Shown here: piece by piece, positions 10,365 through 22,625 of the stretch | How positions within the stretch are numbered: position 1 is the stretch's first letter | Layout of the letters: every line of letters begins with the position of its first letter | DNA from: Larix kaempferi | Lineage: Eukaryota; Streptophyta; Pinopsida; Pinales; Pinaceae | DNA length: 64,000 nucleotides | Assembly (NCBI GenBank): GCA_027924585.1 | Contig: BSBM01000602.1 | Location: 13,250,001-13,314,000, forward strand | Reading direction: 5' to 3' | Position numbers and translations under genes: made by a program | Notes under the pieces: model-generated | Databases searched by the model: none | Told to the model about the DNA's origin: nothing | Seen by the model: only the letters and a program-made list of their open reading frames with translations

Positions 10365-10982
10365 CTATCGGATTGAACCAAAATATAACCAAAACACATC
10401 ACTGTTCACACTGGTTGACAAACAACAGAACATGAACTCATTTCGAGAACCAACATCAAGATCATGGGACTTGATTCCTTCCAACAAACCAAAGTTCCCC
10501 ATAATTTCCTTCCCAACAGCAGCTCCACCTTCATCCCTCATCCTCAGTAGGAAGGGAATTCCTAATCGATTAGCAATAACATCGTTTTTTTTATGCACAA
10601 GCCTGTTATCGGCATGATGAGCCTTATAGAAATGAACAGTCACCTCATCCCCTTATTCTTCTCTTCACGCTTAAGTAGAACAAATGCTAAAATACCTTTC
10701 ATGATCCAATACATTGAAACAACCCTCTTGTACACTATTTTCCTTGTGCGAGTAGTCCCTGGATATTGAATCCATTCCTCTAAAGTTGAAAAATTGTCAA
10801 TGGGCTTGGCCATCTTCAATTCGGCCCACAAATTCGAATCCATAGCTTCAATTTCATCGTGGATCAAAAAATGAGGAATGAAGCTTTGTAAAGCTAGGAC
10901 ACCTCGGAGGCCCAAAATTGCTCTCTATTTGCTTGTCGCGAACCCAAATTTGCACTTCCCTCTTCATCCCCACACTTCTCCA
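10365..10982 (-). pseudogene. Unidentified gene fragment (3' part), interrupted by copia
   Basis: Two minus-strand frames (10640-10915 and 10365-10643) adjoin and read as one protein broken by a frameshift near 10643. The composition is protein-like, with segments such as LIHDEIEAMDSNLWAELKMA, IVYKRVVSMYWIMKGILAF and FLLRMRDEGGAAVGKEIMGN. A further frame change near 10920 joins it to a 5' piece read from the copia insertion edge. I do not recognise the family. The copia element (10983-15894) appears to have split it, because a matching open piece continues on the minus strand from 15895 to about 16030. It is likely a dead gene or gene fragment. Confidence 0.5.
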
Positions 10983-11231
10983 TGTTAGAAATAGTAATTA
11001 CTTTGGTTAACTTAGCTTTTACTTTAGTTCCAATTTTCAAGTTCAGTTAATAAATGCAACAACATGCTATGCATGCATGGAAAATCTAGGTTAGAGTTTT
11101 TAGGGTTTCCATAAGTGTTTAAATACACATTACATTTTGGTTTGTATTACATCAGTTGATCTTCCGTTTATGAATAAATATTGAAGAGCCGTAGCTCATT
11201 CTATATTATCTTTTGTTTAGTTTTTCCTCCA
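10983..11231 (+). repeat. Copia 5' LTR
   Basis: Starts TGTTAGAAATAGTAATTAC and aligns along its length with 15648-15894. The alignment ends at CCTCCA. The primer-binding site starts 10 nt later, a larger gap than usual, so the LTR may extend a few bases further. Confidence 0.85.
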
Positions 11232-11668
11232 ACCTTCAGTTTGGTATCAAAGCTTAGGAGAAGATCGATAGTGAGAATTTCAGAGAAGCCAAAGTCGTAG
11301 CTTTGAAGATTTTTTGCAAAACAAAAAAAAGTTTCGCAAAAATTATCGTGCCCCTCAATTGCATAGAAGCGCGACAATTTAGGGATATCCAATTTAAAAT
11401 TTTTGGGAATTATCGCGGCCTCTCTATAGGCCAAGGCGCGATAATTAGTGGAGACCCGCGACAATTAGGGCAAGAAGTTGTGTTTGTTTTTTTACTTTCA
11501 CTAAGTTATTTTCTTTTACGAGATTCTTTAAGTAAGATTTTTTTTTTACAAAAGCCTTTTACAAGAGTAGAAGAGATTTTTTTTACAAAAGTATTTTTTA
11601 TTTTTAAGGAAGAGAAGAGGAGTATTTAAAAAAAAAGAAGAAGGAAGGAGATTGTTTTAAATAGGTCA

Positions 11669-14600
11669 GTGAAAGACTCCAAAGCATCTAAGGCTTCTAG
11701 CAGCAACAATCAATCTCAGATTTCTCCTCTTACAGGAAAAAAGAACTATGATGTCTGGTCCACGAGGATGGCGGTTTATCTCAGTTTAGACGATGTGTGG
11801 GAATATGTCGTGAATGACTATTCTGAACTAGCTGATGACACATCTTTTAAAGCCCTTTCAAATGTAGAAAAGAATGTCATGCGAGCGCACAGGAAGAAGG
11901 ATGAAAGGGCACTGCATCTCATAATGAACGCTTTGGATAACAAAGTATTTCCAAAGATATCAGCTTCATTACATGCCAAAGCAACATGGGATACCTTGGC
12001 AACCAGTTATCAGGGTGTTGGTAAGGTACACACAGCTACACTCCAAAACTTAAGAAGAGATTTTGAAGATTTGAAGATGAAAGAATCAGACTGAGTAGAT
12101 TCTTTCATGACCCAAGTCATGGGGATTGATAATCAACTGAATACCTATGGTGAAAAGATCAAAGATAAACAGGTAGTTGAAAGGGTTCTGAGATCCCTAC
12201 CCCACAAATTTAATCTGAAAGTTGCAGCGATTGAAGAAGTAGAGGATCTAAGTACTCTCTCTCTAGATGAGTTGACCGGATCTCTACTTTCATACAAATC
12301 CATAATCAACAGGAATGAAGAGTCCTCTTTGGAGAATGCTTTCAAAGCACATGTCTCATTTTCAAAAGGTAGAGGAAGAGGTAGAGGAAGAAGTGGCCGA
12401 AGTAATGGAAATGAAGATCAAGATCACCATCATAACCATGAAGGTGGGAACTACAACAAAAAAAGGTTAGATAAATCTAATATTAAGTGTTATTATTGCA
12501 ATAAATTTGGGCATTATGTTCATGAATGTAGAAAGAAAAAGTCTGATCAAGCAAATCATAATGCTAATGTGACTAATACCTCTGAGGATAAAGAAGATAT
12601 GTTATTTCTTACATTTCATGTTGCACACGAAATCCCAAAGGGACTTTGGCTTTTAGATAGTGGCTGCAGTAACCATATGACAGGTGATAGAGGTCTAATT
12701 GCAGACCGAGATGGTTCAATGAGGACAGAGGTCAAAGTCAGCACAGATGAGGTAGTTCCAATTATTGGCAAAGGAGTGGTCAACATTCTGACCAAACAAG
12801 GCCAACAAAAGACAATCACAGATGTATATTATGCTCCAGGATTGAAGCATAATCTGCTTAGCATTGGACAACTTACTGAAAATAATTACAGACTTGTCTT
12901 TGATAGATCAGATTGTGAAATTTATGACAAACCCCCAAATAGACAGTTGATCATAAAAATACAAGTGACTAGGAACATGATGTATCCACTAGTCATGAAT
13001 TGCAGCAGCAAGCAGAAAGAGATGGTAAAAGGATTACCCCCTATGAAAGAGCCATAAAGCAGTTGTGAGTGTTGCATCATTGCAAAGAAACACGGGGATA
13101 ACTTTCCTAAAGGTATGTCTCGAAGGGCACATGCACCTCTAGAACTTATTCATACTAATATGTGTGGTCCAATGCAGAAACAGTCAATTGGTGGAAGCTA
13201 TTATTTTCTTACATTTATTGATGATTTCAGTAGAAAAACATGGGTGTCTTTACTTCGTCATAAGTCTGAAACTTTTGGCAAGTTCAAGGAATTTAGGGCT
13301 CTAGTTGAAAAACATAGTGGTTATCAATTCAAAGTATTGAGATCAGATGGAGGGGGAGAATATGACTCAAAGGAATTTCATGATTGCTGCAAACATCATG
13401 GAATCAAGAGGCACTTCACTACAAGATATACACCTCAGTAGAACAGTATTGCAGAATGCAAGAATAGAACCATCATGAATATGGAAAGGAGCATGCTGAA
13501 AGGAAGAAATTTTTCCCATGAATTTTGGGGAGATGCAGTGGCTTGTGTTGTTCATGTGATGAATAGATCTCCCACCAAAATTGTGAAGAACAGAGTACTA
13601 GAGGAAGCATGGACAGGTATGAGTTGTAATGTTTCTCATTTCAGAATATTTGGTTGTGTTGCTTATGCTCATGTTCCTAAATAGTTAAGAAAAAAACTAG
13701 ATGGCAGGAGTGAGAAATGTATATTTCTTGGATGTGGTGAAGAAACTAAATCCTACAAGCTATATAACCCTATTACCAAAAAGGTTATCCTCGGCAGAGA
13801 TGTTTTGTTCAAGGATGAAGAGTCATGGAATGGAACCATAGGCAAGGGTGTGGGAGCTGCAATACCCCAACCAGAAGATGGAGAAGAAGAGGATTTGTTT
13901 GGACAACAGGGTCCAGTAGCATCTTCACCAATAGCAAATACTCCAGAAAGAACACTTAGAAACTCAGTTCGAGGTGAAGCACCAAGTCTGCAATCAGGTA
14001 GTGAATCTGATCACAGTAATAGAAAGGCTAGAAGATTGGAAGATATTTATGATGAATTGGATGCAAATACCAATTATGTTTTTATTGCTAGTGAACCTGT
14101 GTCTTATGAAGAGGCTGTAAAACAAGAGAATTGGGTAAAAGCCATGGATGAAGAGATAGATTCCATTGAGAGAAATGATACATGGGATCTAGTTGACCTG
14201 CCAAAGAATAAGAAACCCATTGGTGTGAAGTGGGTCTATAAGACCAAACTCAATGAAAAAGGTGAGATTGATAGGTACAATGAAAGGTTAGTAGCAAAAG
14301 GTTTCTCACAACAACCAGAAACTGATTTTGGAGAAAATGTTTCACTAGTGGTAAGATTGGACACTTTAAGAGCAGTCCTAGCAATTGCAGCCCAGAAAAA
14401 ATGGAAAAATGTATCATATGGATTTCAAGTCGGCATTCTTGAATCGAATTCTTGAAGAAGAAATTTATGTGGAGTAGCCACATGGGTATGAAATAAAATA
14501 ACATGAAGAGAAAGTTTACAAGTTGAAGAAAGCTCTATATGGGCTCAAGCAAGCTCCAAGAGCTTGGTACAATAGAATTGATTCTTATCTGATAAAAAAT

Positions 14601-15638
14601 GGTTTTAGCAGAAGGAGCAGCGAACCAACACTTTACACAAAGGTAAATCAACAATGATAGATTTTGATAGTTTGTTTATATGTTGATGATATGATTTTTA
14701 CAAGTGACATGTTAGTAGATGAGTTCAAGGAAGCTATGAAGAAAGAGTTCGAGATGACAGACCTTGGATTGATGAAGTTCTTTCTTGGCTTAGAAGTAGA
14801 ACAGTTAGAAAAAAGTATATTTATCTCTCAAAATAAATATGCTAATGATGTTCTTAAGCAATTTAGAATGCATAATTGCTAAACGACACCTACACCAGTG
14901 GCAACAGGTACAAAGTTGAGCAAAGAAGATGACAGTCCCAATGTAGATCCAACACTGTTTAAGAGACTTGTAGGAAGTCTCATGTATCTCACAACCATGA
15001 GACCAGATATTATGTTTGTTGTAAGCTTGATTTCGAGGTTCATGGAGTCTCCCAAAGATTCGCATTGGCAAGCTGGAAAAAGGATCTTATGATATGTTGC
15101 AGGGACTTCAAGCTATGGAATTTTATACTCAAGCACTGAGTATGATGTTTTGACAGGTTTCAGTGACAGTGATTTTGCAGGAAGTGTGGACGACAAGAAG
15201 AGCACTTCTAGTCATGTTTTTCATCTTGGATCAAGGGTGATTTCATGGGCATCCAAGAAGCATTCCATTGTGACACTTTCATCAGTAGAAGCAGAGTATG
15301 TAGCATCAACATTAGCAGCATGTCAAGCAGTCTTGTTACGCAGAGTTTTAGAAGGTCTTCAACAGAAACAAGAAGGACCGACAACAATCTATTGTGACAA
15401 TAATTCAACAATCGCTCTATCCAAGAACCATGTTTTTCACCAGAAAAGCAAGCACATTGATACCAGATATCACTTCATAAGAGAACTTGTGAACAATGGT
15501 GAAGTTAATGTTGAGCATTGTAAATCGATTGACCAATTGGCTGACATATTCACAAAGCCATTGGAAAAAGATATTTTTGAAACCCATATAAATAATTTAG
15601 GCATTGTAAAAGCTGCAGTAGTCAGCAGTAGTAATTAA
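11669..15638 (+). pseudogene. Copia Gag-Pol pseudogene
   Basis: Most pieces lie in one frame, separated by stops. Gag is at 11669-12094 and 12107 onward, with a CCHC knuckle CYYCNKFGHYVHEC near 12490. Protease (LLDSGCSNHMTGD) is near 12650. Integrase follows at 13115-13441 (HTNMCGP, SDGGGEY) and 13475-13684. Reverse transcriptase runs from about 14100, with YVDD near 14685 and a one-base change in an A-run near 14405 that shifts the frame. RNase H lies at 15150-15638 (DSDFAGS, SSVEAEY, CDNNST) and ends just before the 3' LTR. In-frame stops lie at 12092 (TGA), 13055 (TAA), 13439 (TAG), 13682 (TAG) and others in the reverse transcriptase part. It cannot make an active polyprotein. The gag differs strongly from the copia at 1545-5660, so this is a different family. 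Confidence 0.93.
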
Positions 15639-15647
15639 GAGGGAGTG

Positions 15648-15894
15648 TTAGAAATAGTAATTACTTCAGTTAACTTAGCTTTTACTTTAGTTCCTATTTT
15701 CAAGTTCAGTTAATAAATGCAACAATATGATTTGCATGCATGCAAACGCTAGGTCTGAGTTTGTAGAGTTTCCATAAGTGTTTAAATACACATTACATTT
15801 TGGTTTGTATTACATCAATTGATCTTCCATTTATGAATAAAGATTGAAAATCTGTAACTCATTCTGCATTATCTTTTGTTTATTTCTGCCTCCA
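15648..15894 (+). repeat. Copia 3' LTR
   Basis: Starts TGTTAGAAATAGTAATTAC directly after the purine tract GAGGGAG, and aligns with the 5' LTR at 10983-11231. Confidence 0.85.
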
Positions 15895-16030
15895 TTGCCA
15901 ACCAACCCGTGACCAAATTCTCAGAAAGCAGGACCCCAAGATTTTGTAGAACTTCATCAACTTCCCACCGAAACCGTAAAGGCCCCATTCCCAAATTATA
16001 TAGAGGTCAAGGGGAGAATGACATCAATGC
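15895..16030 (-). pseudogene. Unidentified gene fragment (5' part) beyond the copia insertion
   Basis: The minus strand is open here and reads a protein-like stretch containing LYNLGMGPLRFRWEVDE and NLVTGWLAME. It runs up to the copia edge and appears to continue into EKCGDEEGSANLG on the other side (below 10982). It is probably the upstream part of the same unidentified gene as 10365-10982. No family recognised. Confidence 0.4.
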
Positions 16031-16037
16031 TCTGAAT

Positions 16038-16345
16038 GCTAATTACATAAATCAATGTTTTAAATTCAACAAATTAACTCAACTTTTTTTCAGTTACAAA
16101 TAATTATTGATAACAAAGAATTAAAATAAAATAAAAAAATTAATTCACCCTCCACTCCGCTCCACTATCCACACCAACGCTCCTCTTGAACGCTAATTAC
16201 ATAAATCAATGTTTTAAATTCAACAAATTAACGCAACTTTTTTTCAGTAACAAATAATTATTGATAACAAAGAATTTTAAAAAAATAAAAAAATTAATTC
16301 ACCCTCCACTCCGCTCCACTATCCACACCAACGCTCCTCTTGAAC
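16038..16345. repeat. 154-bp tandem duplication
   Basis: The sequence starting GCTAATTACATAAATCAATG at 16038 recurs at 16192. The second copy carries on through the CACCCTCCACTCCGC segment to about 16345. The copies differ at only a few positions. Confidence 0.9.
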
Positions 16346-16679
16346 GCTCCACTGGCTGTTACACTGTTGCATACAGATGTCTAAAACATTTATTGTCAAG
16401 CTATCGAGGATCTGTACCGATGCCCTGGGAAGGCTGGTATCACAGGGTCCCTTTCAAATATGTTTATTATATTTTTAAGCCTTTTAAATATGGTGTCCCC
16501 TGATCCCATTCCGATGATGTTGCTAACACCATGAGTATAGGTAGCACTCTCAGCACTCTCAGAAGAGCACGATGCCTTGCCGCAAACTGTCTCACACGCC
16601 TGACCATTTTATCTATTCATAAAATGCTACTGACATCCTTTGATCGCTGCTGATGAATAACCATCCAGCCTAAAGTAAT

Positions 16680-17080
16680 GTCCTTCCTTACTGATATCCT
16701 CCGATCGTTGCAAGAATTAGTTACAGAAGAAAATGTTATTTGGGTTGACAGTCATCAAAAGGCTTTCAATTTTACAGATTGCGACGGAAGAGAAGGTGTT
16801 CATATTTGACATGATAAGGCTATCTCAGACGGAAACAGATGCATTGCAAGACTGGCTCAAACCTTTGTTTCGTTCGCGCAAGATTTGGAAGGTAGGTTAT
16901 GCATTGAACAATGATTATAAGCAACTTTTCCGTTCGTATGGGTATTTAAACTGTTTTAGCTTCTGTGAATCCACTTTGGATTTTCAAAGGATTTATGGAG
17001 ACCTTAGAGGGGGGGGTTTATGGGCTTACAGAGGAGCTATTGAATGGGAGTTTAGACAAAATGTTGCAGATAATTAAATG
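16680..17080 (+). pseudogene. 3'-5' exonuclease (Mut-7-like) gene fragment
   Basis: The frame 16733-17077 contains LQIATEEKVFIFDMIRLSQ and then a WLKPLF...KVGYALNNDYKQL segment. This matches the exonuclease fold of plant Mut-7/EXD-type 3'-5' exonucleases (DEDD family), from the second strand to the region before the second catalytic Asp. A piece like VIWVDSHQKAF upstream (about 16735) lies in another frame, so a frameshift separates it from the rest. The end also shifts: a run of seven G near 17010 moves GLTEELLN out of frame. The C-terminal DEDD motif is missing and no full gene surrounds it. I read it as a broken gene copy or captured exons, not a working nuclease. Confidence 0.6.
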
Positions 17081-17106
17081 AGTCCCATCTCATCTTTAAA
17101 AGGAGC

Positions 17107-17400
17107 ATGCAGATGAGTAACCGACGGCCCATCTCATATAATGTAAGATCTACAAATTCCTTTTTTATTTCTCAGATCTGTTCAAAGAGTATTGAAGTTT
17201 GTTTATGGTTACTTTCGCACCTGCATAACCTCAGTTTGTATAACCTCAATGAACACACAGATCTTCCCTTCTTTCTGGATTATTTGTAGATCTGTCATTC
17301 TGAAAAATATCGTAAATATCTGTTGTATAGTCCATCTCCATATGTACAATGTGTGGAAAAGGTTCATGTAGCTTCAGCTTGGAGAAGGAAAAAAGATTGG
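17107..17400 (+). other. Possible exon, uncertain
   Basis: One frame is open from 17107 to 17286 and, after a single TAG, continues to a GT at about 17402. The translation (for example YVQCVEKVHVASAWRRKKDW) looks protein-like and could be a downstream exon of the exonuclease gene or another gene fragment. I do not recognise it. Confidence 0.25.
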
Positions 17401-17786
17401 GGTAAAAACTATAGTGATTATGCTTAACATTATCATTTCATTTAACATATTGCAATACATCATTAAACCCTCTAGAATAACTTTTATGGCCCATTCATCA
17501 CCCTGAATATTTTAGCAATTCATATAGCAGTTATGAAATTCATGTATTTAACTTCAATTTAACCTTCAATTCAACCTTCAATTCATATGGCATTTACGAA
17601 ATTCATGTTTTTTAAAACCACAGTAGACTGATTTAAAGAAGACCTACTTGGTGTAAATCCGAATTGGCTCCACTTCTGCTTTGAAAATGAAATGATTGGG
17701 AACGGATAGAGGGGAGCAAAGCATTACGGGACACCAAGAGTGGAGCGACTGGGAAAAGCAAGGTGTTACAGGAGCACGAGCACAAA

Positions 17787-17900
17787 GAAGAAGGGATTAT
17801 GCGTTGTAAGTTAAAGGCTAAAGTGCATGTCGTGCTGTGAATTCATTCACAACACGACATGCACTTTATCCTTTAACTTACAGAGCATATTCCCTTCTTC
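17787..17900. repeat. Near-perfect 55-bp-arm hairpin
   Basis: Arms 17787-17841 and 17846-17900 are inverted repeats with a 4-nt loop. By eye 50 of 55 positions pair, including an uninterrupted stem around ATAAAGTGCATGTCGTG. It could be the fold-back core of a small inverted-repeat transposon or a microRNA/siRNA precursor; no target duplication was found at its edges. Confidence 0.9.
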
Positions 17901-17905
17901 CCTAG

Positions 17906-18153
17906 GTAGGTTTGTTTTTTAATGGTAGAATTTTACAATGAAAAATAAAGCGAATTATTTCTTTGTGAAATCCAGTTCTACACTTGCAGATTCATGGGGG
18001 ACTAATGGAAGCTAGATGGTTACATTTTCTTTTCTGGATTGTTGCCATAGATTGATGCGTTCAACTCAACAAAGAGATCAAGAATTGGATTATTTGAGTA
18101 AGCCTGTTTTTTAATGATAGAATTTTACAATGAAAAATGAAGCGAATTATTAA
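17906..18153. repeat. 56-bp direct repeat spaced 192 bp
   Basis: The segment at 17906-17961 (containing GAATTTTACAATGAAAAAT and AAGCGAATTATT) recurs at 18098-18153 with a few substitutions. The first copy starts right after the hairpin. Confidence 0.85.
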
Positions 18154-18196
18154 ACCGGCATAGAAGGTATCGTATTGTATAATTTTATTCTCACAG

Positions 18197-18336
18197 GTCA
18201 AGTAATTAATTTAGGAGAAGGGGTCGAATATTTACAAAAGGGCTGGACCCCAGTTCGAGAAGGTCTATGCCGAGCTTATTTCCATAAGAGAGTTCATCAC
18301 CAAACAAGTCTTGAGTGGCAGCGAATACCTACAGAG
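18197..18336 (+). other. Orphan exon-like segment, 140 bp
   Basis: It is preceded by a splice-acceptor-like TTTTATTCTCACAG and followed by GTTGGTAG. Between them one frame is open and protein-like (including VINLGEGVEYLQKGW and EGLCRAYFHKRVHHQ). No neighbouring exon of the same protein was identified and I do not recognise the family. It may be a captured or relict exon. Confidence 0.4.
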
Positions 18337-19612
18337 GTTGGTAGGTAGGTTGAATTGTAGTTGTTTGTTGGAAGAGATACTATTGTTGGGAAGTAGATTG
18401 AAGGGATAGTTAAGGTAGAAGTAGCAGTGAGAAGAAGTATGTATTGAAAATTGATGGAGGTAGGTGCAATAGAGGTATTGGACGGTGATGCAGTAAATGG
18501 TAACATAGTAATAATGTTATCCTTGTAGATGTATCTATTGCTTATGGATAATAAGACGTGTACTGATAGATTAACAAAACATGTAGCATTCCAGTGCAAT
18601 AAATACATTGAATCCATGATAGTAAGGTCATAATTCTATGTGTAATTGCCTGAAACTCAATGCCTCATGGAACAGGGTTCACTAACCGTAAACTAGGGAG
18701 AGATCCTATGCCTCTGGTCATACACGACTAAGATTAACACAATAAGCCTTAGTATATTCCTGATACGAGCTCGTACTTAGGTTTCTAAAAGGTATAGTTC
18801 TGAGTGAATAATATTAATTACGAGTTAGCAGAAGCTCATGATAAGTTACAAAGATGAGTTAATCCCTCTCGGTAAGGGCATTGGGAACTGTGTGGAACAT
18901 CTTGGCAACTAAAGCGCATTTCCATCCAACCTAGAGTACATATCAAAAGCATGAACACCTTTCTTCATGGTAGGAAATGAAGGTAAGAGCATGTGATTAT
19001 ACCAATTGTTGAAGGACATAAGATTTCGTAGCCATGATTGCTGGAGAGACTATTCTAATATCTTGCATATGGGTACCATAATGAGTGGCTCAACGCTAAA
19101 TTTACTACTGGTAATCAATTCGTGTAACTAAAGGGGATTCACAGCAGATATTTTTATATATTTTTGGGGTAGAATCAATATTTATGCATGGTAATTTGTT
19201 GTAACGTAGCAACTGTTGGAATTATTATAAGATAAACTTTTTGTCCTAGAAAAAGGAAGAAGATACTAAGGCTCATTATTGTGATACTAAGGCTCATTAT
19301 GCTTGTACTCTTGTAAACATACGTAGTATGGCTAAGCAACCCACCGCTGTAATAGCCTGGTACGTCTGCGATATAAGTAATCCAGAAGCAGGGTATTGCA
19401 TGGGTTATAGAGGCCTTTAATTAATCTACCATACCAATTAAGGATAATTCCCTTACCGAGACATCTTTTTGGATATCAGAGTTATGTAAGGCATAAAAAA
19501 ATGTTGTCCATTGGATCTAAACTTGCATTTTAAAAATCCCTTTTCTTAAAACTCCACGAAGTTCGGCCCACAAATAAGGATTCCTCTTTATTCATGTAGA
19601 AATTGTAATAGA
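18337..19612. other. Stretch without a supportable gene
   Basis: Only short frames on both strands; the minus frame 18297-18617 has no recognisable content and overlaps the orphan exon. A 21-bp word, GATACTAAGGCTCATTAT, is duplicated at about 19264 and 19285. Confidence 0.5.
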
Positions 19613-19834
19613 ATGAGGAGAAGAGAAAAAACTGAGACCTCTGTCATAAAAGTCCTGGGTGAAGAAGGTCTAGTGAAGGAGGCATTGGCTTGTTTTTATC
19701 GAATGAAATTGTTCAATTGCAAACCGGATTCAATCACCTACAATACCATTAATACCATTATCAATTCTCTTTGTAGGGTGGGGAATTATCCTAATAGTGA
19801 TATCATGAATGGATTCAAAACAAGCGTATGTTGA
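19613..19834 (+). pseudogene. Pentatricopeptide repeat (PPR) gene fragment
   Basis: The 73-residue frame contains one clear PPR motif: GLVKEALACFYRMK, then KPDSITYNTI and IINSLCRVGNY. These are typical of plant organelle RNA-binding PPR proteins, which have many such 35-residue repeats. Only about two repeats are present before the frame ends. A 9-nt direct duplication (AATACCATT twice, about 19741-19758) inserts three extra residues into the motif. With no continuation found, it is a gene fragment. Confidence 0.7.
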
Positions 19835-22600
19835 GAGTTACGAGAAGACCACTAGCGACTTCCATAAAAAAATGGATGCAAGATGCCAAGTGTCAACGTG
19901 TATGCAAGCTGCACGTTGGCTGAGTACAAGAAATAATATTCAGTTTTCTACAAGTCATCCTGCCCACTTAACTATGATTTTGGGATCATAACTATTATTA
20001 AAATTTTATTATGATATCCAAATGCTATTGAAAACATTTCTTATGATATCTTAAAAAAGACTAACCAGAGACATGTGCTTAGTTCCCTTATAATTATGTG
20101 TAATACATACCATCTAGTCAGAATTGGCATTAAATTTGACCACTCAGACCAACATGACCAAGGTGCAGGAGTATTGAAAAAAGTTAGAAAGATGTAAACG
20201 AAATTGCCCGGCAAATAGCCTAGAAAGCAAACAGGTCAATACCTTATTTTCATGCATCCTTGGGTTATCAGATACCTTATTTTCATGCATCCTCTGGTTA
20301 TTAGACTCTAAACTACATTTCCAGCACAACTTTTCCTGCAGTAGGATTTCTTTTGCATTTCCAGCACAATTTTTGAAGTTCAGAGCTAAGTTCTCAGATA
20401 GGTTTCTTTTTTTTCTTTTGCTAGTTTTCTATGTTTTTAGTTTTCAAAGTAAAAAGCATTGTAGGTAAAGAATCTTGTGAGCCGGCTTACCCTGGTACAA
20501 TGATCCATTACTGTTTTTATGAATTGAAATATAAAAATGCAAAATGTAGGATGAAAAATGCTAATGTACCTCTAATTCAAAACAAGAGACAACTGTATGT
20601 TTTTTTTTGTAGGAGCACATATATTGATGCTTGGCTTCTCTGCAGATTCTGGGATGCATTACAACCAATACAAATGGCTTGAGGTAGGGATTTGATTTAT
20701 CAGGTTTTGTCAAATTTTTATACTTATGAATTGATTGCAAACTACATAAGCATCACCTGCAAAAAAATTCCGACATCCTTTGAGTAGCTTTGAATGAGTC
20801 ACATACAGATTTTGATTATAATAACATTAGACAAGGCCATAGATGGCTAGTTCTAGTACTCTCTAAGGAATTGCTCTTCAAGAATCACGATATAATAAAT
20901 AAGCTGGTTATTAACAAGACAACACATGCCTTGTTTATGTGTTTAATGGAACATGTTTTGCTCAGAATGCTGAACTCCTGGGCGCTAGCTTGAAAGCACA
21001 TTCATTCAATTGATTAGAAAACAGAGTAAGATGGAACATTCATGAAGTCAAAGAGCTGTAACCAAGAAAAACAAAGGTATGTAAAAATAAAAGAACAGAA
21101 CACTCGATTTGGGATGGATTGGCAAAAAAAACCTCACTGGAAATGTTTATTATACTGCTTAATTCAAATTCAATTGACAAAGAAAGCTTTTTCTGCATAC
21201 AAATAGCTTCAAACAACAATTGCTTACTCTGTAGATGTGTTTATACAGGCTTCCAGGTATTCTCCAAGACCGCAACTAATTGGGACAAAGCACCTTCAAA
21301 GATAGACAATATTTGATCCATGTGGATGACATTCATTGGTTAAAAGGTTGTCCATGGAAGGACAAGATGTCTCCACTACATTCCAGGGTGAGCACAAGCG
21401 AAGCGGAACTCGAACACAGCCCAGTCTTTATGACAGATATGGCACCCAGCGGGGCAGTAAAGGTGCCCACCTGTTTCAATGGAGTAACTACTCGCACTTT
21501 TTCCTTAGACTACTTGCTTGCCCCCGTGTTAGCTCTGTAGGTAGGTTCCATGTTCAAATGCGAAAGCCAAAACTTCGGCGGGTCATTCAATTCTATGCCA
21601 ATACACTTGTATAATCGCAACACCATTTACTTATGTGTGGACTGCTAATAGCCAACATTTTGCTATCAATTAGGAAACTTATGAGTCATTGCAAAATAGC
21701 ATATGCTGTGCCACTCCCGCAGAAAGAATACTGTTTTTTTAAGACAAGTTATGAGGATTTGAAGATTTGAGAGGCAGGATAAAGAAGTTATCATGAAAAT
21801 TTGTATAAATAGCTACTAGCCATCAATGGCGGTGGTAAGGCGGTCAGCTGGGTTCCATGTCAGCGGCTACAATGAATGCATTAGCAGCGATGACAAGCAT
21901 GAGGCCGTGCAATCAATGTAACTGGTAATGAGAAGGCTTAGGTGCAAGCAGGGAGTGCAGCTCTGCAGTGCAAGAAGGCAGTGCAATAATATCTGTGCAA
22001 CATTATGATATATAATTCAGTATGCATTCAATGCTTGGCATGGATATCAAGCATTCCGCCGTGGGGTGGGCAATAACACCTTCAATATTCTAGCCAATAG
22101 GAGGGAAGCTCAATATCCACAAACATAGGATAGTGCAGACATATAAAATCATCAATTCAGGAACTTTGGTTAAAGCTTAAAAAAGTTTGGTTAAAATTTA
22201 AAAATAAAACTTAACTAATATGCCGTTGACCGAACTAATACTCAGTCAACCCATATCAATTACAAGGATACACTACCTTTGAGAGGTATAATAAGATTGG
22301 TGCGCCCAGGCCCTATGAGTTTTGCATATTAGAGGGATAGATAGAAAACTATATGCAACTACCCAGTAATAAAATAATCCGAACTATCTAATAATACAAT
22401 TATTCTTTTTTGCTACAATAATATATTTTTTTTCGAGTGATAGGGAGATTATTCAAGTTAACCCCACAAATCAAAAGATAACCAATCAATGTTTAAAGTA
22501 TAACATATAAATTGAATGAGAGAGTAACAAGTTAAATTCCCTTTGAAACAAAAGTCATATATAATATTGGCACGGGATAAGTCCAAGGCAGTTATAAGAT
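19835..22600. other. Long stretch with no supportable gene
   Basis: Contains only short frames of unknown meaning. The longest overlapping pair is at 21280-21614, with no recognised domain. A 33-bp duplication with ACCTTATTTTCATGCATCCT lies at 20241 and 20274. AG and GT dinucleotides flank several open pieces (for example near 20610-20690), so relict exons are possible but not demonstrable. Confidence 0.4.
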
Positions 22601-22625
22601 TACAATGCATGTGTAATATGATTAA

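Larger units (their letters stand above)
10983..15894 (+). mobile_element. Old, degraded Ty1/copia element
   Basis: A complete structure of 4.9 kb: LTR 10983-11231, primer-binding site TGGTATCAAAGC at 11242-11253, broken gag-pol at 11669-15638, a short purine tract GAGGGAG before the 3' LTR, and LTR 15648-15894. By-eye alignment of the two LTRs gives roughly 25 mismatches over about 248 positions (about 10%), so the insertion is old. The bases CTCCA precede the 5' LTR and also end the 3' LTR, so the target duplication and exact 3' edge are ambiguous. Confidence 0.9.

Noticed and set aside
10978-15894. CTCCA as a clean target duplication of the old copia element
   Set aside because: CTCCA also occurs at the matching place in the 5' LTR, so it may be the LTR end itself; left undecided.
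18297-18617. Minus-strand frame of 106 codons
   Set aside because: No recognisable content; it overlaps the better-supported exon-like segment on the plus strand.
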